Notes: generated by a model not told the origin, from the letters alone. A stretch of DNA of 64,000 nucleotides from Methanosarcina barkeri str. Wiesmoor (GCF_000969985.1 NZ_CP009526.1:248001-312000); one strand, 5' to 3'. Counted from the first letter of the stretch, positions 26,001-36,724 are shown. Numbers and translations: made by a program.

Positions 26001-26996
26001 ATGCAAAGCAAGCTAATTACGCCAGAAATAAAAGCTTTCCTTATTTCCATAGGTTCGGTTTCCATAGATCCCTCGCTTATCCCACTGTCTCGGGGTTCGA
26101 CTGCGGGTCCGGGGGCGGGTACGAGTTCAGTTTTTTTCAAGTCGGGAACAAAACGGGTAAGGCTCAGTATAAATAAAGACTCTCCGCTTTCAATTTTGAA
26201 AGTTGAAGGTAATGGAGATGTTGGCGTTTTCTATCAAGGAAATGAGCTTGTACGGGGAAAACTTGAACCCGCACCTGCGCACTGCCCGGATCAGGCATTT
26301 ATAACCCTTTGTGAAAGGTGCATATTTGACTGCAAATACTGCCCTGTGCCCAAATTGCGGGGGCACGTTAAGAGTGACGAAGAAGTCCTGAGTATAGTCG
26401 ATGAGGTTTTGAGAACAGGAAATCTGAAAGCTATTTCTCTCACTTCGGGAGTTGAAACCTCAATAGAAGGAGAGGTTGAACGTGTGCTCAAATTGCTTCC
26501 TGCTCTCAAAAAATACAATGTCCCCATTGGAGTTTCGGTGTACCCTACTGAAGGATGTTCCAGAAAATTCTATGAAGCAGGAGCTTCTGAAGTCAAGTAC
26601 AATGTTGAAACTATGGACCAGGAGATCTTCAAAAAAGTCTGCGGAGACCTTTCTCTTGATTACATTCTGGATAGACTCCGGGAAGCTGTTGACGTTTTTG
26701 GGAAAAATCGGGTTTTCAGTAATTTTATAATAGGGCTTGGGGAAAGTGATGGTTCTGTAAGAGATGGAATCGAGACCCTTGCACAAATAGGAGTGATTCC
26801 TGTCCTGCGGCCGATAAACCCGCATCCTCTGAGGGCCGGAGATTGCTTTACGGAACGTCCGTCCCCTGAGCGCCTTTTAAAGCTTGCAAAGCTTGAAGCC
26901 GAAATTCTCAAGGAGTACGGACTTGATCCAGGGCTTGCAAAGACTATGTGCCTGAAATGTACAGGCTGTGACCTTGTTCCCTTTATTGATTTTTAA
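26001..26996 (+). CDS. Radical SAM protein, COG2516-like (biotin-synthase-related)
   Basis: 331 residues. The [4Fe-4S]-SAM motif is CIFDCKYC (CX3CX2C, near residue 108) and a further cysteine set CLKCTGC is near the C-terminus (about 318), which could bind another cluster. The barrel has LTSGVETS and GVSVYPTEGCS strands and a SAM-binding IIGLGESD. ATG follows TTTCAGGAGCATTTGC. The group occurs in methanogens and other anaerobes; no reaction is established to my knowledge. It is isolated, with long spacers on both sides. Confidence 0.82.
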   Translation: MQSKLITPEIKAFLISIGSVSIDPSLIPLSRGSTAGPGAGTSSVFFKSGTKRVRLSINKDSPLSILKVEGNGDVGVFYQGNELVRGKLEPAPAHCPDQAFITLCERCIFDCKYCPVPKLRGHVKSDEEVLSIVDEVLRTGNLKAISLTSGVETSIEGEVERVLKLLPALKKYNVPIGVSVYPTEGCSRKFYEAGASEVKYNVETMDQEIFKKVCGDLSLDYILDRLREAVDVFGKNRVFSNFIIGLGESDGSVRDGIETLAQIGVIPVLRPINPHPLRAGDCFTERPSPERLLKLAKLEAEILKEYGLDPGLAKTMCLKCTGCDLVPFIDF

Positions 26997-27053
26997 TTTA
27001 TACATTTTTATTTTTTTAAAAATTTGCTTGTTCTCAAAGAGCTCATCTTAAAT

Positions 27054-27168
27054 GGGACTTACGCACTTGAGTAGTAAAATCAGGTACAATAGAAGTTTTA
27101 GTTAAGCCTGAATTTTAGGCAACTAAATAGTTAATGCTATTGATTTCCATTTCAACCATATAATTCCT
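27054..27168. mobile_element. MITE-like element C, copy 2 (115 bp, inverted orientation)
   Basis: Starts GGGACTTACGCACTTGAG and ends TTTCAACCATATAATTCCT. Its interior (TAATGCTATTGATTTCCATTTCAA) aligns along its length with the reverse complement of the copy at 33785 and directly with the copy at 35206. Confidence 0.6.
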
Positions 27169-27856
27169 GCTTTTATTTCTTCTAAGAAAAACCCCTTCAT
27201 TTCCACTGGAATCTTTTACGGGTTAATTTTTTTGCAACTATTGATAATTTTACTTTTTACTTTTTTGCTATCGTTCTATATATTTTTTTAGTTTGTTCTT
27301 TGAGTTTCAATTTTTATTCGAAAATGGTTCTGTTTACTTTTTTGATGCGATTTTTAAAAATACTGAAAACACTTTTTATCCAGTTATATCTCTTAGAACC
27401 CATTTGCAATTCGCTTACTGCGCTCAAATATTTGTTTCCTTGTAGTATTCACCTTTATCTTTTTATTTTCGTTCCTGTGAATTTCAGTACCCCATTATTT
27501 CCACTGGAATCTATGGGTTAACAGCCAGTTTTCCCTGGGATATATACCTAAGTTTAACTCAGGATTTTATAAACAAATGCAAAAGTATCTCAAAAAGGGT
27601 TCATGTCACTTAAAATCCACTTTTTCTTATTCTGCATTTTCTCATTTATCATCCTGCGTTTTTTCTTTTACCACTCATTCTGCATTAGCGCGTGAAATGA
27701 TTTTGAGGTAATTTGTTCTTAAAGTAATGTTTCTAAGATCTATTTACTAAGATTATAACTTTTAAAGTCTTAAGAATAAAAGAAATAAAACTACAACTTT
27801 AAGGATGGTAATTCCAAAAAAGAAGACTGAATTTTTAGAAAGATTAAATCAAATTG
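27169..27856. other. Gene-free spacer with a repeated hairpin motif
   Basis: About 690 AT-rich bases. ATTTCCACTGGAATC occurs at 27199-27213 and 27497-27511, each inside a larger hairpin (ACCCC before, GGGTTAA after), and the core ATTTCCACTGGAA again at 29705-29717. A plus-strand frame at 27300-27521 is hydrophobic but has no ribosome site or family match and is not called. Confidence 0.45.
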
Positions 27857-28143
27857 TGGGCGGCCACCCCCCCCGAAACAGGGCGTCCGACAATTACCTA
27901 TGATATTAAAGTTTCGGCTTTATAGAAATCCTCAATTTCATCCAAAGAGAGTTTACAGTATTTTTTTTATGTTGTACACTATCATTTCTATTTTTATTTC
28001 TTTTACTTGATTGTAAAACTTTCTTGCTTTAACTATCTCTCCAAACTTTCTTTTTATTATTGAAAATACTGTTTCAACAACACTTCTACTGTTATACACT
28101 TTTTTATCGAAATTTTTATGCAATTGCTGCTTACATTCTCCAA
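27857..28143 (-). pseudogene. IS5-family-like transposase remnant with one element end
   Basis: The minus strand from 28143 to a stop at 27953 reads EAHYRIIGECKQQ, then NSRSVVETVFSIIKRKFGE and VKARKFYNQVKEIKIEMIVYNIKKIL. This is the C-terminal part of an IS5-type DDE transposase, with the catalytic Glu in the VVET motif. The region upstream (28144-28560) is too decayed to read. An element end with GGGCGGCC and GTCCGACAATTACC lies at 27858-27897 and matches the MITE at 6281. Confidence 0.7.
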
Positions 28144-28593
28144 TTATCCGGTAGTGTGCCTCAATTTAGGAGATTTCTACAAAGCTTTTTTGTGTAATTA
28201 GAAAAACAATACTAAACTCTTTTCTTCCCGTAATTTTTATTTTCTCAGAATTCTCCATTGACTAATCCATTTTCCACGAACAAATTCACAGCTACAAAAT
28301 ATTATAATGTAGCTATTTTCCAGAATTAAACAATGTATTACAGCTGCATCTTGCTTCGATTATCGATTGACCCCATGCTTTTTGTTGTATTTGATAAACT
28401 GTAACTATTCAGCTTTGAGAAACTTGAGAACAATACCATTAGTCATCATGTTTGAAAGTTGGTGCTGAGACTATAGTTTTTCCATTGATTATCGGTTAAA
28501 AAGTTACTCCGTCTTCCAATGCTCTTTTTGAGTCTAATCCCTTATTTCTTATTCAAGCTGTCCATCTTTGAACCTTTTTATGCTTAATGATTC

Positions 28594-28833
28594 TTATTTT
28601 TTAGAAGCTTCTCGATAATTTTTAATTAATTCATGTACGCTTATAAGTATTAACATGAAAAATCCAATATTAACGAGAAGAGAAATAATAAGATAATTAC
28701 CACCAATAGATAGATGTTTCCCGGTAAATTCGGAGTAAAGTACAAATATAAAAAAAGACATTGTTATAAAAAGTGATAGTAAAATTATGGCTTTTGCTAT
28801 TTTTTCAATCTTATCGACTTTAAACTTACACAT
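28594..28833 (-). CDS. Small membrane protein, two predicted helices
   Basis: About 79 residues. Two hydrophobic segments (IILLSLFITMSFFIFVLY and NYLIISLLVNIGFFMLILISV) and a basic C-terminus (KNYREASKK). Four consecutive ATG codons stand at the start; the last (28833) is chosen because the AAGGATG upstream then lies at a useful distance. No family recognised. It is next to transposase debris, so it may be a passenger or an orphan. Confidence 0.5.
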   Translation of the reverse strand: MCKFKVDKIEKIAKAIILLSLFITMSFFIFVLYSEFTGKHLSIGGNYLIISLLVNIGFFMLILISVHELIKNYREASKK

Positions 28834-29835
<1,002 letters not shown>

Positions 29836-30642
29836 TTACCTGCCCAACTTTGATAATTCTTCCGCACTTACGCCTCCATGAACTACTTTAGCAATTTTTC
29901 GGACAAGGCCTGTTGGGTCTTGGGCCTGGAAAACATTTCTTCCTATAGCAACACCTTTTCCTCCGGCTTCGAGAGACCCTTCGATCATTTCCAGCAGTTC
30001 CTTTTCAGAATCCATTTTCGGGCCGCCTGCAATGATTACAGGTACAGGGCATCCTTCCACTACTTCTTTAAAAGTTTCAGGGCTCCCGGTATAGTTTGTC
30101 TTGATGATATCGGCTCCAAGTTCGGCTCCAATTCGAGCTGCATGTTTTACAACATCTACATCATATTCAGAACGAACCTTTTTTCCGCGTGGGTACATCA
30201 TCGCAAGGAGGGGGATCCCCCATTCATCGCACTTTCCTGCCACATAGCCTAGACCCTGCAGCATTTCATACTCATCTTCAGCCCCGACATTTACATGAAC
30301 TGATACGGCATCGGCTCCTACTTTTATAGCTTCTTCTACAGTTGTTACCAGAACCTTATGGTTCGGATCAGGAGAAAGAGAAGTTGAGGCTGAAAGATGT
30401 ATTATAAGGCCCACATCATGCCCATATCCACGGTGCCCGTACTTTGCAAGCCCCATGTGCCCTAGCACGGCATTTGCCCCACCTTCTGCGACCTTGTTAA
30501 CAGTTTCCTGAAGGTTTTTAAGCCCTTCAATTGGACCTGCACTAACCCCGTGGTCCATAGGAATAATAATTGCATTACCGGTACTTCGATTGAATATACG
30601 TTCCAGCCTCACGGATTTACCTATAGTGTTCATAGGCTGCAT
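29836..30642 (-). CDS. 2-amino-3,7-dideoxy-D-threo-hept-6-ulosonate (ADTH) synthase
   Basis: 268 residues. ADTH synthase condenses aspartate semialdehyde with a 6-deoxy-5-ketofructose phosphate in the archaeal route to 3-dehydroquinate and aromatic amino acids. It is a class I aldolase of the DhnA/FbaB group: [11 protein letters not shown] near residue 25, [19 protein letters not shown] near 145, the Schiff-base Lys in IIKTNYTG (near 183) and IAGGPK near 207. Either of two starts (30642 or 30633) is possible; no clear ribosome site. Its substrate is the product of the asd enzyme encoded at 21445. Confidence 0.92.
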   Translation of the reverse strand: MQPMNTIGKSVRLERIFNRSTGNAIIIPMDHGVSAGPIEGLKNLQETVNKVAEGGANAVLGHMGLAKYGHRGYGHDVGLIIHLSASTSLSPDPNHKVLVTTVEEAIKVGADAVSVHVNVGAEDEYEMLQGLGYVAGKCDEWGIPLLAMMYPRGKKVRSEYDVDVVKHAARIGAELGADIIKTNYTGSPETFKEVVEGCPVPVIIAGGPKMDSEKELLEMIEGSLEAGGKGVAIGRNVFQAQDPTGLVRKIAKVVHGGVSAEELSKLGR

Positions 30643-30867
30643 ATTTCGAATTCGAGAATATAAACTTTATCGATATATTCTTTAAGGAACTAAATATTGG
30701 GATTTCTCTTGCTTACTTTTCATGAATCAGATTTTCATGGGTACAAGACTAAAAACTTAAAATACTTTCATAAATATTAAAAAACTATTGTAACGAAATT
30801 TAAAAATATAGGGGAGTGTTGAGTAAAAATTAAAAATTATATAAAAAATTAAACGCTTTTTGATGAC

Positions 30868-31383
30868 TTATTTTGTATTTTCGTTCTGATAAATCCCGGA
30901 ATACCCTTTTTCTACTTCAGCTCCCAGGGTATAGAATAAAAGCTGCATAATTCGGGCGTCTTTTTTCAGCCTGAAGCCTTCAGTGTTGTAAACCACCAGC
31001 ATAGATTCACTGCGTCCCCTATATCCTGCATCCCATACCGCGGTTTCAAGAGTAGTTCCACATCGAATAAGGGTTGAGCGCGGTTTTGCAATCGCAGCCA
31101 GGTTCATGGGAATATTCACAATCTCATTGAAAAGTACCTTGTAAATTCCCTTAGGCAGGTGAATCCACCCATCATTCCCGAATTCAAGAGTTTTCCCATC
31201 TGGAAGCTGTCTTTCAGAGTTATCAAAATCCACAGCTCCAGAACCGTCTATTGTTTTTACTTCTTTCAGGGTAAGCTCAAGTCCGTTAGGCTGGATCTGG
31301 GTTTCTATATCAATGGCATTTTCAAGCAAAGAAGGCGTTGCTTGTATAAGTTTTCTCAGTTCGGTACTGGATAAAAGCGTCAT
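30868..31383 (-). CDS. dut: Deoxyuridine 5'-triphosphate nucleotidohydrolase (dUTPase), archaeal type
   Basis: 171 residues. It hydrolyses dUTP to dUMP and keeps uracil out of DNA. Family motifs: PNGLELTLKEV (near 33), AKPRSTLIRCG (near 99, substrate phosphate site), VWDAGYRG (near 116) and RIMQLLF (near 144). It belongs to the Dcd/Dut superfamily; the trimeric fold is expected. The short length and PNGLELT pattern fit archaeal dUTPases better than dCTP deaminases, though assignment between the two rests on pattern reading. Start ATG 31383. Confidence 0.82.
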   Translation of the reverse strand: MTLLSSTELRKLIQATPSLLENAIDIETQIQPNGLELTLKEVKTIDGSGAVDFDNSERQLPDGKTLEFGNDGWIHLPKGIYKVLFNEIVNIPMNLAAIAKPRSTLIRCGTTLETAVWDAGYRGRSESMLVVYNTEGFRLKKDARIMQLLFYTLGAEVEKGYSGIYQNENTK

Positions 31384-31645
31384 TGGAACTGTAATTGCAA
31401 AGATTCTTTATTACTGTTTCGGAGTTCATATTATGGTTTTATCCTTCTCTGGATGTTATCCTTTTTTATTTTTTAATTTAGTCACTAATATTATTATTTT
31501 ATTATATTAGACAAGAATTTATGAAAAGGTTTATTCTTACCATGTAAATAATCACTATCTATTAAGATATTCATAATCACTACCTATCAAGATGTTCATA
31601 TTAATGCTCAATCGGGTTTAATAAAGGGCTTGCGAGAGGTTTCTA

Positions 31646-33742
31646 ATGATAACAAAAAGATCGACTGCATATGTGATTTTCTCTGTATTTCTTATATTTC
31701 TATTGACAGGTTGTGCCCTGGCTGCCACGGGTGACACGTCGGATCTTTCCACAAAAGATAATTCATGGAATTACTCCAAGGAAATCCTAATTACTGAAAA
31801 TGCCGGTAAAGACCTGCAAGGGTACCCTGTCGCTGTTGTTTTGAACTCTTCGAATTTTAACTTTTCAGAGACAATAAATGATGGCTCTGACCTTCGATTC
31901 TCCTCAGGAGATAGAACACTCAATTACTGGATTGAAACCTGGGATCCTGAAAACGAGGACGCTCTTATCTGGGTCAGACTTCCGTCTCTTTCTGCAAATC
32001 AAACCACTAAAATTCTCATGAAGTACGGGAACCCCGGGGCCGAAGCCGTAAGCAGTGGCGAAAAAACTTTTGACTTTTTTGATGATTTTGAGAGCAATTA
32101 CCTTAACGAACTTGATTGGAATGCTGAAAGTTCGGGAGGAGGATTGGTTGAGGTTAAAAACGGGATCTGTAATGTCTCAGCTCCAAAGGTCCATGCCTAT
32201 GATTCCTCTATGATCTACAGCAAAAAAAGTTTTGAGATCAATTCTATGTTTGTGGCCAAAAGAATGAAAGTCACCACGGGTACGGACAACAGAGGGCCTG
32301 TGCTACAGCAGGGTTTCATAGACCAGATAGACAGCAAAAAAAACGAAATAAAGCATGAGACCGAGCTTGCCAACGAAAGCCGAGTGGACCTGGAAACGAT
32401 TTACAGGAAGCAAAAAAAGAATCTCTATGATCTTACTAATGTCAATGTTCCTGAAGGAGAATGGTATGTCTCAGGACTTGCCTGGTATGAGGAGAACAAC
32501 ACTCGCAAAATATCCTGGTTTAAAAATGGTGTCCGTGATCCGAGAATGGATTTCGCCTCAAACGATTCCGTAACCAATTTTCCAATGCATGTTTTCCTGT
32601 ATGCCGCTTCCTACAAAGACGCCTCAAAGAATACAGGCTACATGGCAGTCGATTATGTGCTGGTTAGGAAATTTGTCGGAACCGAACCCACAGTGAAGAT
32701 CATTTCAGACCAGGAAGAAGGCAAAGTTTCTTCAGGAAGTGTTTCTGAAAATAACTCTGAAAACTCTTTGGAAGATGATTCAGAGGGCACCTCTGAACAG
32801 AGTATCTCTGAAAATAACTCTGAAAACGTCTCTGAAGATGACTTTGAATACAGTTTTAAAAACAGCTCTGAAAACATTTCCGAGACTCAAACTGCGGCTG
32901 GATCAAAACCAAATTCCGAAACTTTCGGAATCAGGCTTTCTTCCCCATATGAGTTCAATTTCTCTGCCCTTGTAAATGAACTGAATTCCTCAGGCATAGA
33001 CACGATTTTCCTCAGCGTAGACAACGAAGATGTATGGCAATACGAGCGCTTTGTGAAAATGGCTCATGAAAAGGGAATTTCCGTACATGCCGTGCTCCTG
33101 GAAGACGTAAATTGCACAAAAAAGGGAGCTGGTAACCTCTGCCAGAATACTCTGGACACAGTACTTGATTATAATGAAAAATCCCTTGCTCCCTTTGATG
33201 GGATTGATATCGACGTAAATACTTCTGCCTGGGAAAGCCCTGAAGAAAGCGCAATCGATTACAAGACATTGTTTGAAACAGCCAATAAAGAGGCTAAAGA
33301 AAAGGTATCCATCTCAGCAAGTCTTCCACTTAATTATACTGCATCGCAAATCAAGGAAATCGCTCCTTTTGTTGATTTTTTCATTATCAAGGCTTATCCC
33401 GGCGAAAATAAGAAGCTTAATTCTGTTTCCAATGTTGTTGACGCCGTTGCCCTGGAAATGGGAGAAATAAGAGGTACTGGCTCAAGAGGAATAATAGAAG
33501 TCTCTGTGGAAGAAGGCTTTAAGGATAAATATTCAATAGAGCAGCTTTTTACCGGCCTGGCAGATTATTATTCCAATGATTCGGCTTTCCTGGGAGCCTC
33601 GATTTTCAATTACAATACCTATAAAGGGCTGCCTCAAACACAAACAGAAGAGAAGGAGTTCCCAATTCCCGGATTTAACATCCTCACAGTGATTCTTGCG
33701 GGGCTTGGAGCTTTTGCCCTTTTAAAAGGAAAGAAAAGTTAA
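31646..33742 (+). CDS. Secreted DUF2341 surface protein with glycoside-hydrolase-like domain and PGF-CTERM anchor
   Basis: 698 residues. Signal peptide at 1-28 (FLIFLLTGCALA). DUF2341/concanavalin-like region about 45-345 (FRFSSGDRTLNYWIETW, LMKYGNPGA, FDDFES). A Ser/Glu/Asn-rich linker (about 360-425) contains repeated SENNSEN and SEDDFE. A TIM-barrel-like domain about 430-660 has IRLSSPYEF, FDGIDIDVN and DFFIIKAYPG, reminiscent of GH18/DUF-type barrels. The tail IPGFNILTVILAGLGAFALL then KGKKS fits a PGF-CTERM sorting signal for archaeosortase. Probably an anchored surface protein that acts on or binds polysaccharide; activity is not established. Confidence 0.82.
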   Translation: MITKRSTAYVIFSVFLIFLLTGCALAATGDTSDLSTKDNSWNYSKEILITENAGKDLQGYPVAVVLNSSNFNFSETINDGSDLRFSSGDRTLNYWIETWDPENEDALIWVRLPSLSANQTTKILMKYGNPGAEAVSSGEKTFDFFDDFESNYLNELDWNAESSGGGLVEVKNGICNVSAPKVHAYDSSMIYSKKSFEINSMFVAKRMKVTTGTDNRGPVLQQGFIDQIDSKKNEIKHETELANESRVDLETIYRKQKKNLYDLTNVNVPEGEWYVSGLAWYEENNTRKISWFKNGVRDPRMDFASNDSVTNFPMHVFLYAASYKDASKNTGYMAVDYVLVRKFVGTEPTVKIISDQEEGKVSSGSVSENNSENSLEDDSEGTSEQSISENNSENVSEDDFEYSFKNSSENISETQTAAGSKPNSETFGIRLSSPYEFNFSALVNELNSSGIDTIFLSVDNEDVWQYERFVKMAHEKGISVHAVLLEDVNCTKKGAGNLCQNTLDTVLDYNEKSLAPFDGIDIDVNTSAWESPEESAIDYKTLFETANKEAKEKVSISASLPLNYTASQIKEIAPFVDFFIIKAYPGENKKLNSVSNVVDAVALEMGEIRGTGSRGIIEVSVEEGFKDKYSIEQLFTGLADYYSNDSAFLGASIFNYNTYKGLPQTQTEEKEFPIPGFNILTVILAGLGAFALLKGKKS

Positions 33743-33784
33743 GAGCCGATCCTGAAAGCTAGTAATGCATGTTGAAAAGTTACC

Positions 33785-33900
33785 AGGACTTACGCAGTTG
33801 AAATGAAAACTCAATAGAATTAAACTTTCAACTACCTAAAATATGCCTTTAGCCGCAGCGTCTATTGTGCTTGAGTTTTCACATTCAGTGCGTAAGTCCT
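33785..33900. mobile_element. MITE-like element C, copy 3 (116 bp)
   Basis: The best-preserved copy: AGGACTTACGCA at 33785-33796 and TGCGTAAGTCCT at 33889-33900 are perfect 12-base inverted ends. Next to them GAAAACTCAA and TTGAGTTTTC also pair. No target duplication is visible. It lies 42 bases after the surface-protein stop and may act as a hairpin in the transcript. Confidence 0.75.
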
Positions 33901-34055
33901 AACGTCATCATTAAGGTATTTCCCATGACACCTTTTCCCAGTAACCTTTCAGCGGGTAAGTTTTCAAAAAAAGCAGGAATAAGTAAAGACGACGCTCGGT
34001 AAACCCTAAACTGTTAATGTACATTGCCTTAAGAACATAAGATAATAACTATAAG

Positions 34056-34238
34056 TTATATTATTTCGCGACTTACCGGAGTAACTGAAAACCAGCGTAC
34101 ATTTCTAAGTGGGATATGACGGTTTTTGTTGTCATTCAACATCATCCATAGAAGATCTAAACCAAATCTAACTTCTGTGCAGTCAAATGACTCATAATAG
34201 CCATCCATCCACCTGACGTTTACTTTTATATTAGTCAT
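34056..34238 (-). CDS. Small protein of unknown function, 60 residues
   Basis: The start is well supported: AAGGAGGTCGGCTAT precedes the ATG in minus reading. The sequence (MTNIKVNVRWMDGYYESF, then RFGLDLLWMML and HIPLRNVRWFSV) suggests a compact beta-rich fold. No signal peptide or metal motif. Family not recognised; small conserved proteins like this are common in Methanosarcina. Confidence 0.65.
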   Translation of the reverse strand: MTNIKVNVRWMDGYYESFDCTEVRFGLDLLWMMLNDNKNRHIPLRNVRWFSVTPVSREII

Positions 34239-34282
34239 ATAGCCGACCTCCTTATCACATCTTTTATATGACGAAGCGTAAA

Positions 34283-34307
34283 ACCCCTAAGTCTTTAGCT
34301 TAGGGGT
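34283..34307. other. Perfect hairpin, possible IS200/IS605-type element end
   Basis: ACCCCTAAG and CTTAGGGGT form a 9-bp perfect stem with a 7-base loop, inside GAAGCGTAAA before and AGTTCAC after. Subterminal hairpins with this layout mark the right end of IS200/IS605/IS1341-type elements. No tnpA or tnpB lies next to it, so this would be a solo end. A terminator is the alternative. Confidence 0.4.
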
Positions 34308-34546
34308 AGTTCACAGTATCAATCAGCAGAAAACCATTGATTATAACTCAACAAATTAGTGAAGCAGCCAAGTTACTTACATTGTTAACTTGTACTGTGT
34401 AGAGTCCGTATTCATTTGGAGATACTTTTATGGGCTACATTTTTTAGTGTATATGGAAAGAATCTACAACTTTAACTATGTTGAAATCCAGGTAAAAACC
34501 TGGACGTCAACAAATTTTGATATTGTTCTTCTGTTGAATTTATTTT

Positions 34547-34792
34547 TCATTTCATCATTTCTTGTACATTTCGAATGTCAGCTATGGCTTTTTTCTTTAA
34601 CTCGATCATCTTTTCCTCATTAATTACTTCATTTTCCATCCATTGTGTCATGATCTCCATTCTCATTACCATAACTTTCTTTTTCTGTTCTTCAGTTAGA
34701 AGTCCCCATACTTCAGTCATAAGTTCCACAATAGCAGGCATCGCCCCAGCATGCATCATTGCGTGCGGTCCCATTGAATGTCCTTTGTCCAT
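34547..34792 (-). CDS. Small helical protein, 81 residues, Met/His-rich N-terminus
   Basis: AAAGGGGGTAAGTAAAC precedes ATG 34792 in minus reading, a strong ribosome site. The N-terminus (MDKGHSMGPHAMMHAGAM) is rich in Met and His and could bind metal. The rest is an amphipathic helical region (LTEEQKKKVMVMRMEIM, INEEKMIELKKKAIADI) that recalls the LTEEQ-type motifs of Spy/CpxP-like proteins, although there is no signal peptide. Function unknown. Confidence 0.65.
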   Translation of the reverse strand: MDKGHSMGPHAMMHAGAMPAIVELMTEVWGLLTEEQKKKVMVMRMEIMTQWMENEVINEEKMIELKKKAIADIRNVQEMMK

Positions 34793-35828
34793 GTTTACTT
34801 ACCCCCTTTAATGAAATTTATAAAACAAAATTTTGATAACGTCTATGATACCATATATGATACAATTATTATTTTTAGAGACTTTAATCTCTTCTGGAAT
34901 CACCAAACTTTACCATTAATTCCGCTAGCGATTAACTGCAATCAATATAGCGATTAACTGCAATCAATAAAAAGTGCAGAAAATAATAGAAAGCGTCGAT
35001 TTCAAATTGTATCACTTGAAGTTTAGTATTTAACGAATATAATATTAGGAGAAATATAAATACGGAATAAATAATAATTGAAAGTCAAAATCATAATATG
35101 CTTGATTCAAAAAAGAATAAGATTGCTCGGAGAGAAGCTCATATTATGGCAAACTTTTGATCAGAAACTTGATTTCCAAAAATATATCCATATTCTTCAA
35201 TTTTAGGAATTGCGCGCTTGAAGCACAAAATCAAGCACATTTGGAATTGTGACTTGTTTTGTGTTTTAGACAGTTGAAGGTTTAATGCTATTGATTTTTC
35301 ATTTCAATCAGTATAGTCCTATTCTAGATAAAGAGCTTTTTTGAGAATTAGTAATAAGTTGTTTTATATTTAATAATTTGTATAATTATATACATCTTCG
35401 CCTTCAGTCGAATGCGAAGACAGAAAATTGAACTGATATCATAAAAGAAATCCTATTTCAAAGATACATTATTATGAATATTTGTTGTAGCCGCGTCGAA
35501 CCAGTGCTTTAAATGAAAGAAGCGATGCACTCCAGTCAGCTCCGGTAACAACGTTCTTCCAAAATATGGGTTAATCGAGAGTGGGCTTGCACACATTAAA
35601 TGAATTTCATCAGTGCATTTTCCAAATAGGAGAGATCCTTTCTTTATGGGGGAAAGCAATCTTCTCTTTTGCTCTGGTTTGTTTTGTGTGTGTAAAAATG
35701 TTTTTGAACAAAAATCCTGTGATTCAGGATGAGTTCCTGTGATTCAGGGTGAATAAGTCTCTTTAGTTGAGCCTATACCTGTATCTGGTAGCGGGCAGTA
35801 GTGATAAGATCCAAATGAATATAGGGAG
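34793..35828. other. Gene-free spacer with direct repeats and element C
   Basis: About 1 kb. AGCGATTAACTGCAATCAAT occurs twice in tandem near 34927-34970. Element C copy 4 lies at 35206-35320. TCCTGTGATTCAGG occurs twice near 35708-35750. A minus-strand frame at 35453-35659 lacks a ribosome site and family match and is not called. Confidence 0.45.
35206..35320. mobile_element. MITE-like element C, copy 4 (115 bp, inverted orientation)
   Basis: AGGAATTGCGCGCTTGAAG at the left and TTTCAATCAGTATAGTCCT at the right. Its interior TTTAATGCTATTGATTTT matches copy 2 at 27054-27168. More diverged than copy 3. Confidence 0.55.
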
Positions 35829-36386
35829 ATGAAATATATGGAGCAACCAATTGGTACTGAGTCCAAAACGGAGTTAGAAGTATCGCAGGTACCCTGGTGG
35901 TCTTTACTTCTGGAAGGGATTATTGCTATTGTTATAGGTATATTTCTTTTATACGAGCCTATAGCAACTACTATTCTGTTAATACAACTCCTAGCCATTT
36001 TCTGGCTAGCAGAAGGAATTGTTGCTGTTATAGGAGCGCTGATATTTACGAAGTATGGAAAATGGAAGTTGCTTTCAGGTATTTTGAGTATTATTGCAGG
36101 AGTTGTCATACTAATGTACCCTATCATCAGTCCTTATGTCGTTCTTAAGTTCCTCATTATCTTCATAGGAGCATTAGCTATTGTCAATGGTGCCATAGTA
36201 CTTGCCTCAGCACTTAAGGGAGGAGGACGGGGTACTGGAATTCTTGGCGCCCTTACCATAATACTTGGTTTGCTTCTGTTGACTAACTCTCTGGCAGGAG
36301 TCCTGATCCTACCCTGGATATTCGGATTATTTCTTGTTATCGGGGGAATTGGAGCAGTTGTCTGGGGGATAAAAATACGAGCCTGA
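35829..36386 (+). CDS. HdeD family membrane protein (DUF308)
   Basis: 185 residues with six predicted membrane segments in three pairs, typical of HdeD: LLLEGIIAIVIGIFLLYEP, LLAIFWLAEGIVAVIGAL, LLSGILSIIAGVVILMYP, VLKFLIIFIGALAIVNG, ILGALTIILGLLLLT and WIFGLFLVIGGIGAVVW. The first ATG at 35829 follows TAGGGAGATGAA; a second ATG (residue 4) is possible. E. coli HdeD is linked to acid resistance at high cell density; the archaeal role is unknown. Monocistronic. Confidence 0.9.
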   Translation: MKYMEQPIGTESKTELEVSQVPWWSLLLEGIIAIVIGIFLLYEPIATTILLIQLLAIFWLAEGIVAVIGALIFTKYGKWKLLSGILSIIAGVVILMYPIISPYVVLKFLIIFIGALAIVNGAIVLASALKGGGRGTGILGALTIILGLLLLTNSLAGVLILPWIFGLFLVIGGIGAVVWGIKIRA

Positions 36387-36724
36387 ACACGGAATTTTTC
36401 AGGACAAAAAAGGATTTATTTTGGAGTCTATCCAAAAACTAAGTTGTATGTCGTTATAACAGGTTGCAAGTGGAAAAGACATTACTCGTAACGGCTCTAA
36501 GTCAATTTATCTTCCCTTTTCTTTCTTCTTTCTTCTTCTCCTTACTCTATCCCTTCTTTTTTTCTTCTCTTTACTCTATCCCTTCTTCTTTTTTCTTCAG
36601 AACTTTCTCGAAAACTCTTTTGTTTTTTTAAATAAGAGAAACTTTTTTATGTTTACTGATCATTTATACTTTTGTTATACTGTGTGAGATTCTAACTTTT
36701 AAACTCTTCAAAGGGGGCCTTAAA
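36387..36724. other. Spacer with a pyrimidine-rich tract
   Basis: 338 bases after HdeD. At 36513-36605 the plus strand is almost pure C/T (CTTCTTTC-type repeats; TTTACTCTATCCCTTCTT twice), which probably ends HdeD transcription. The last part must carry the promoter of the flavodoxin-like gene. Confidence 0.5.

Noticed and set aside
27300-27521. Plus-strand hydrophobic frame of 73 codons
   Set aside because: No ribosome site, TTG start, very T-rich spacer with repeats; no family signature.
34390-34623. Plus-strand frame of 77 codons
   Set aside because: Overlaps antisense the well-supported 81-residue gene at 34547-34792 and has no ribosome site.
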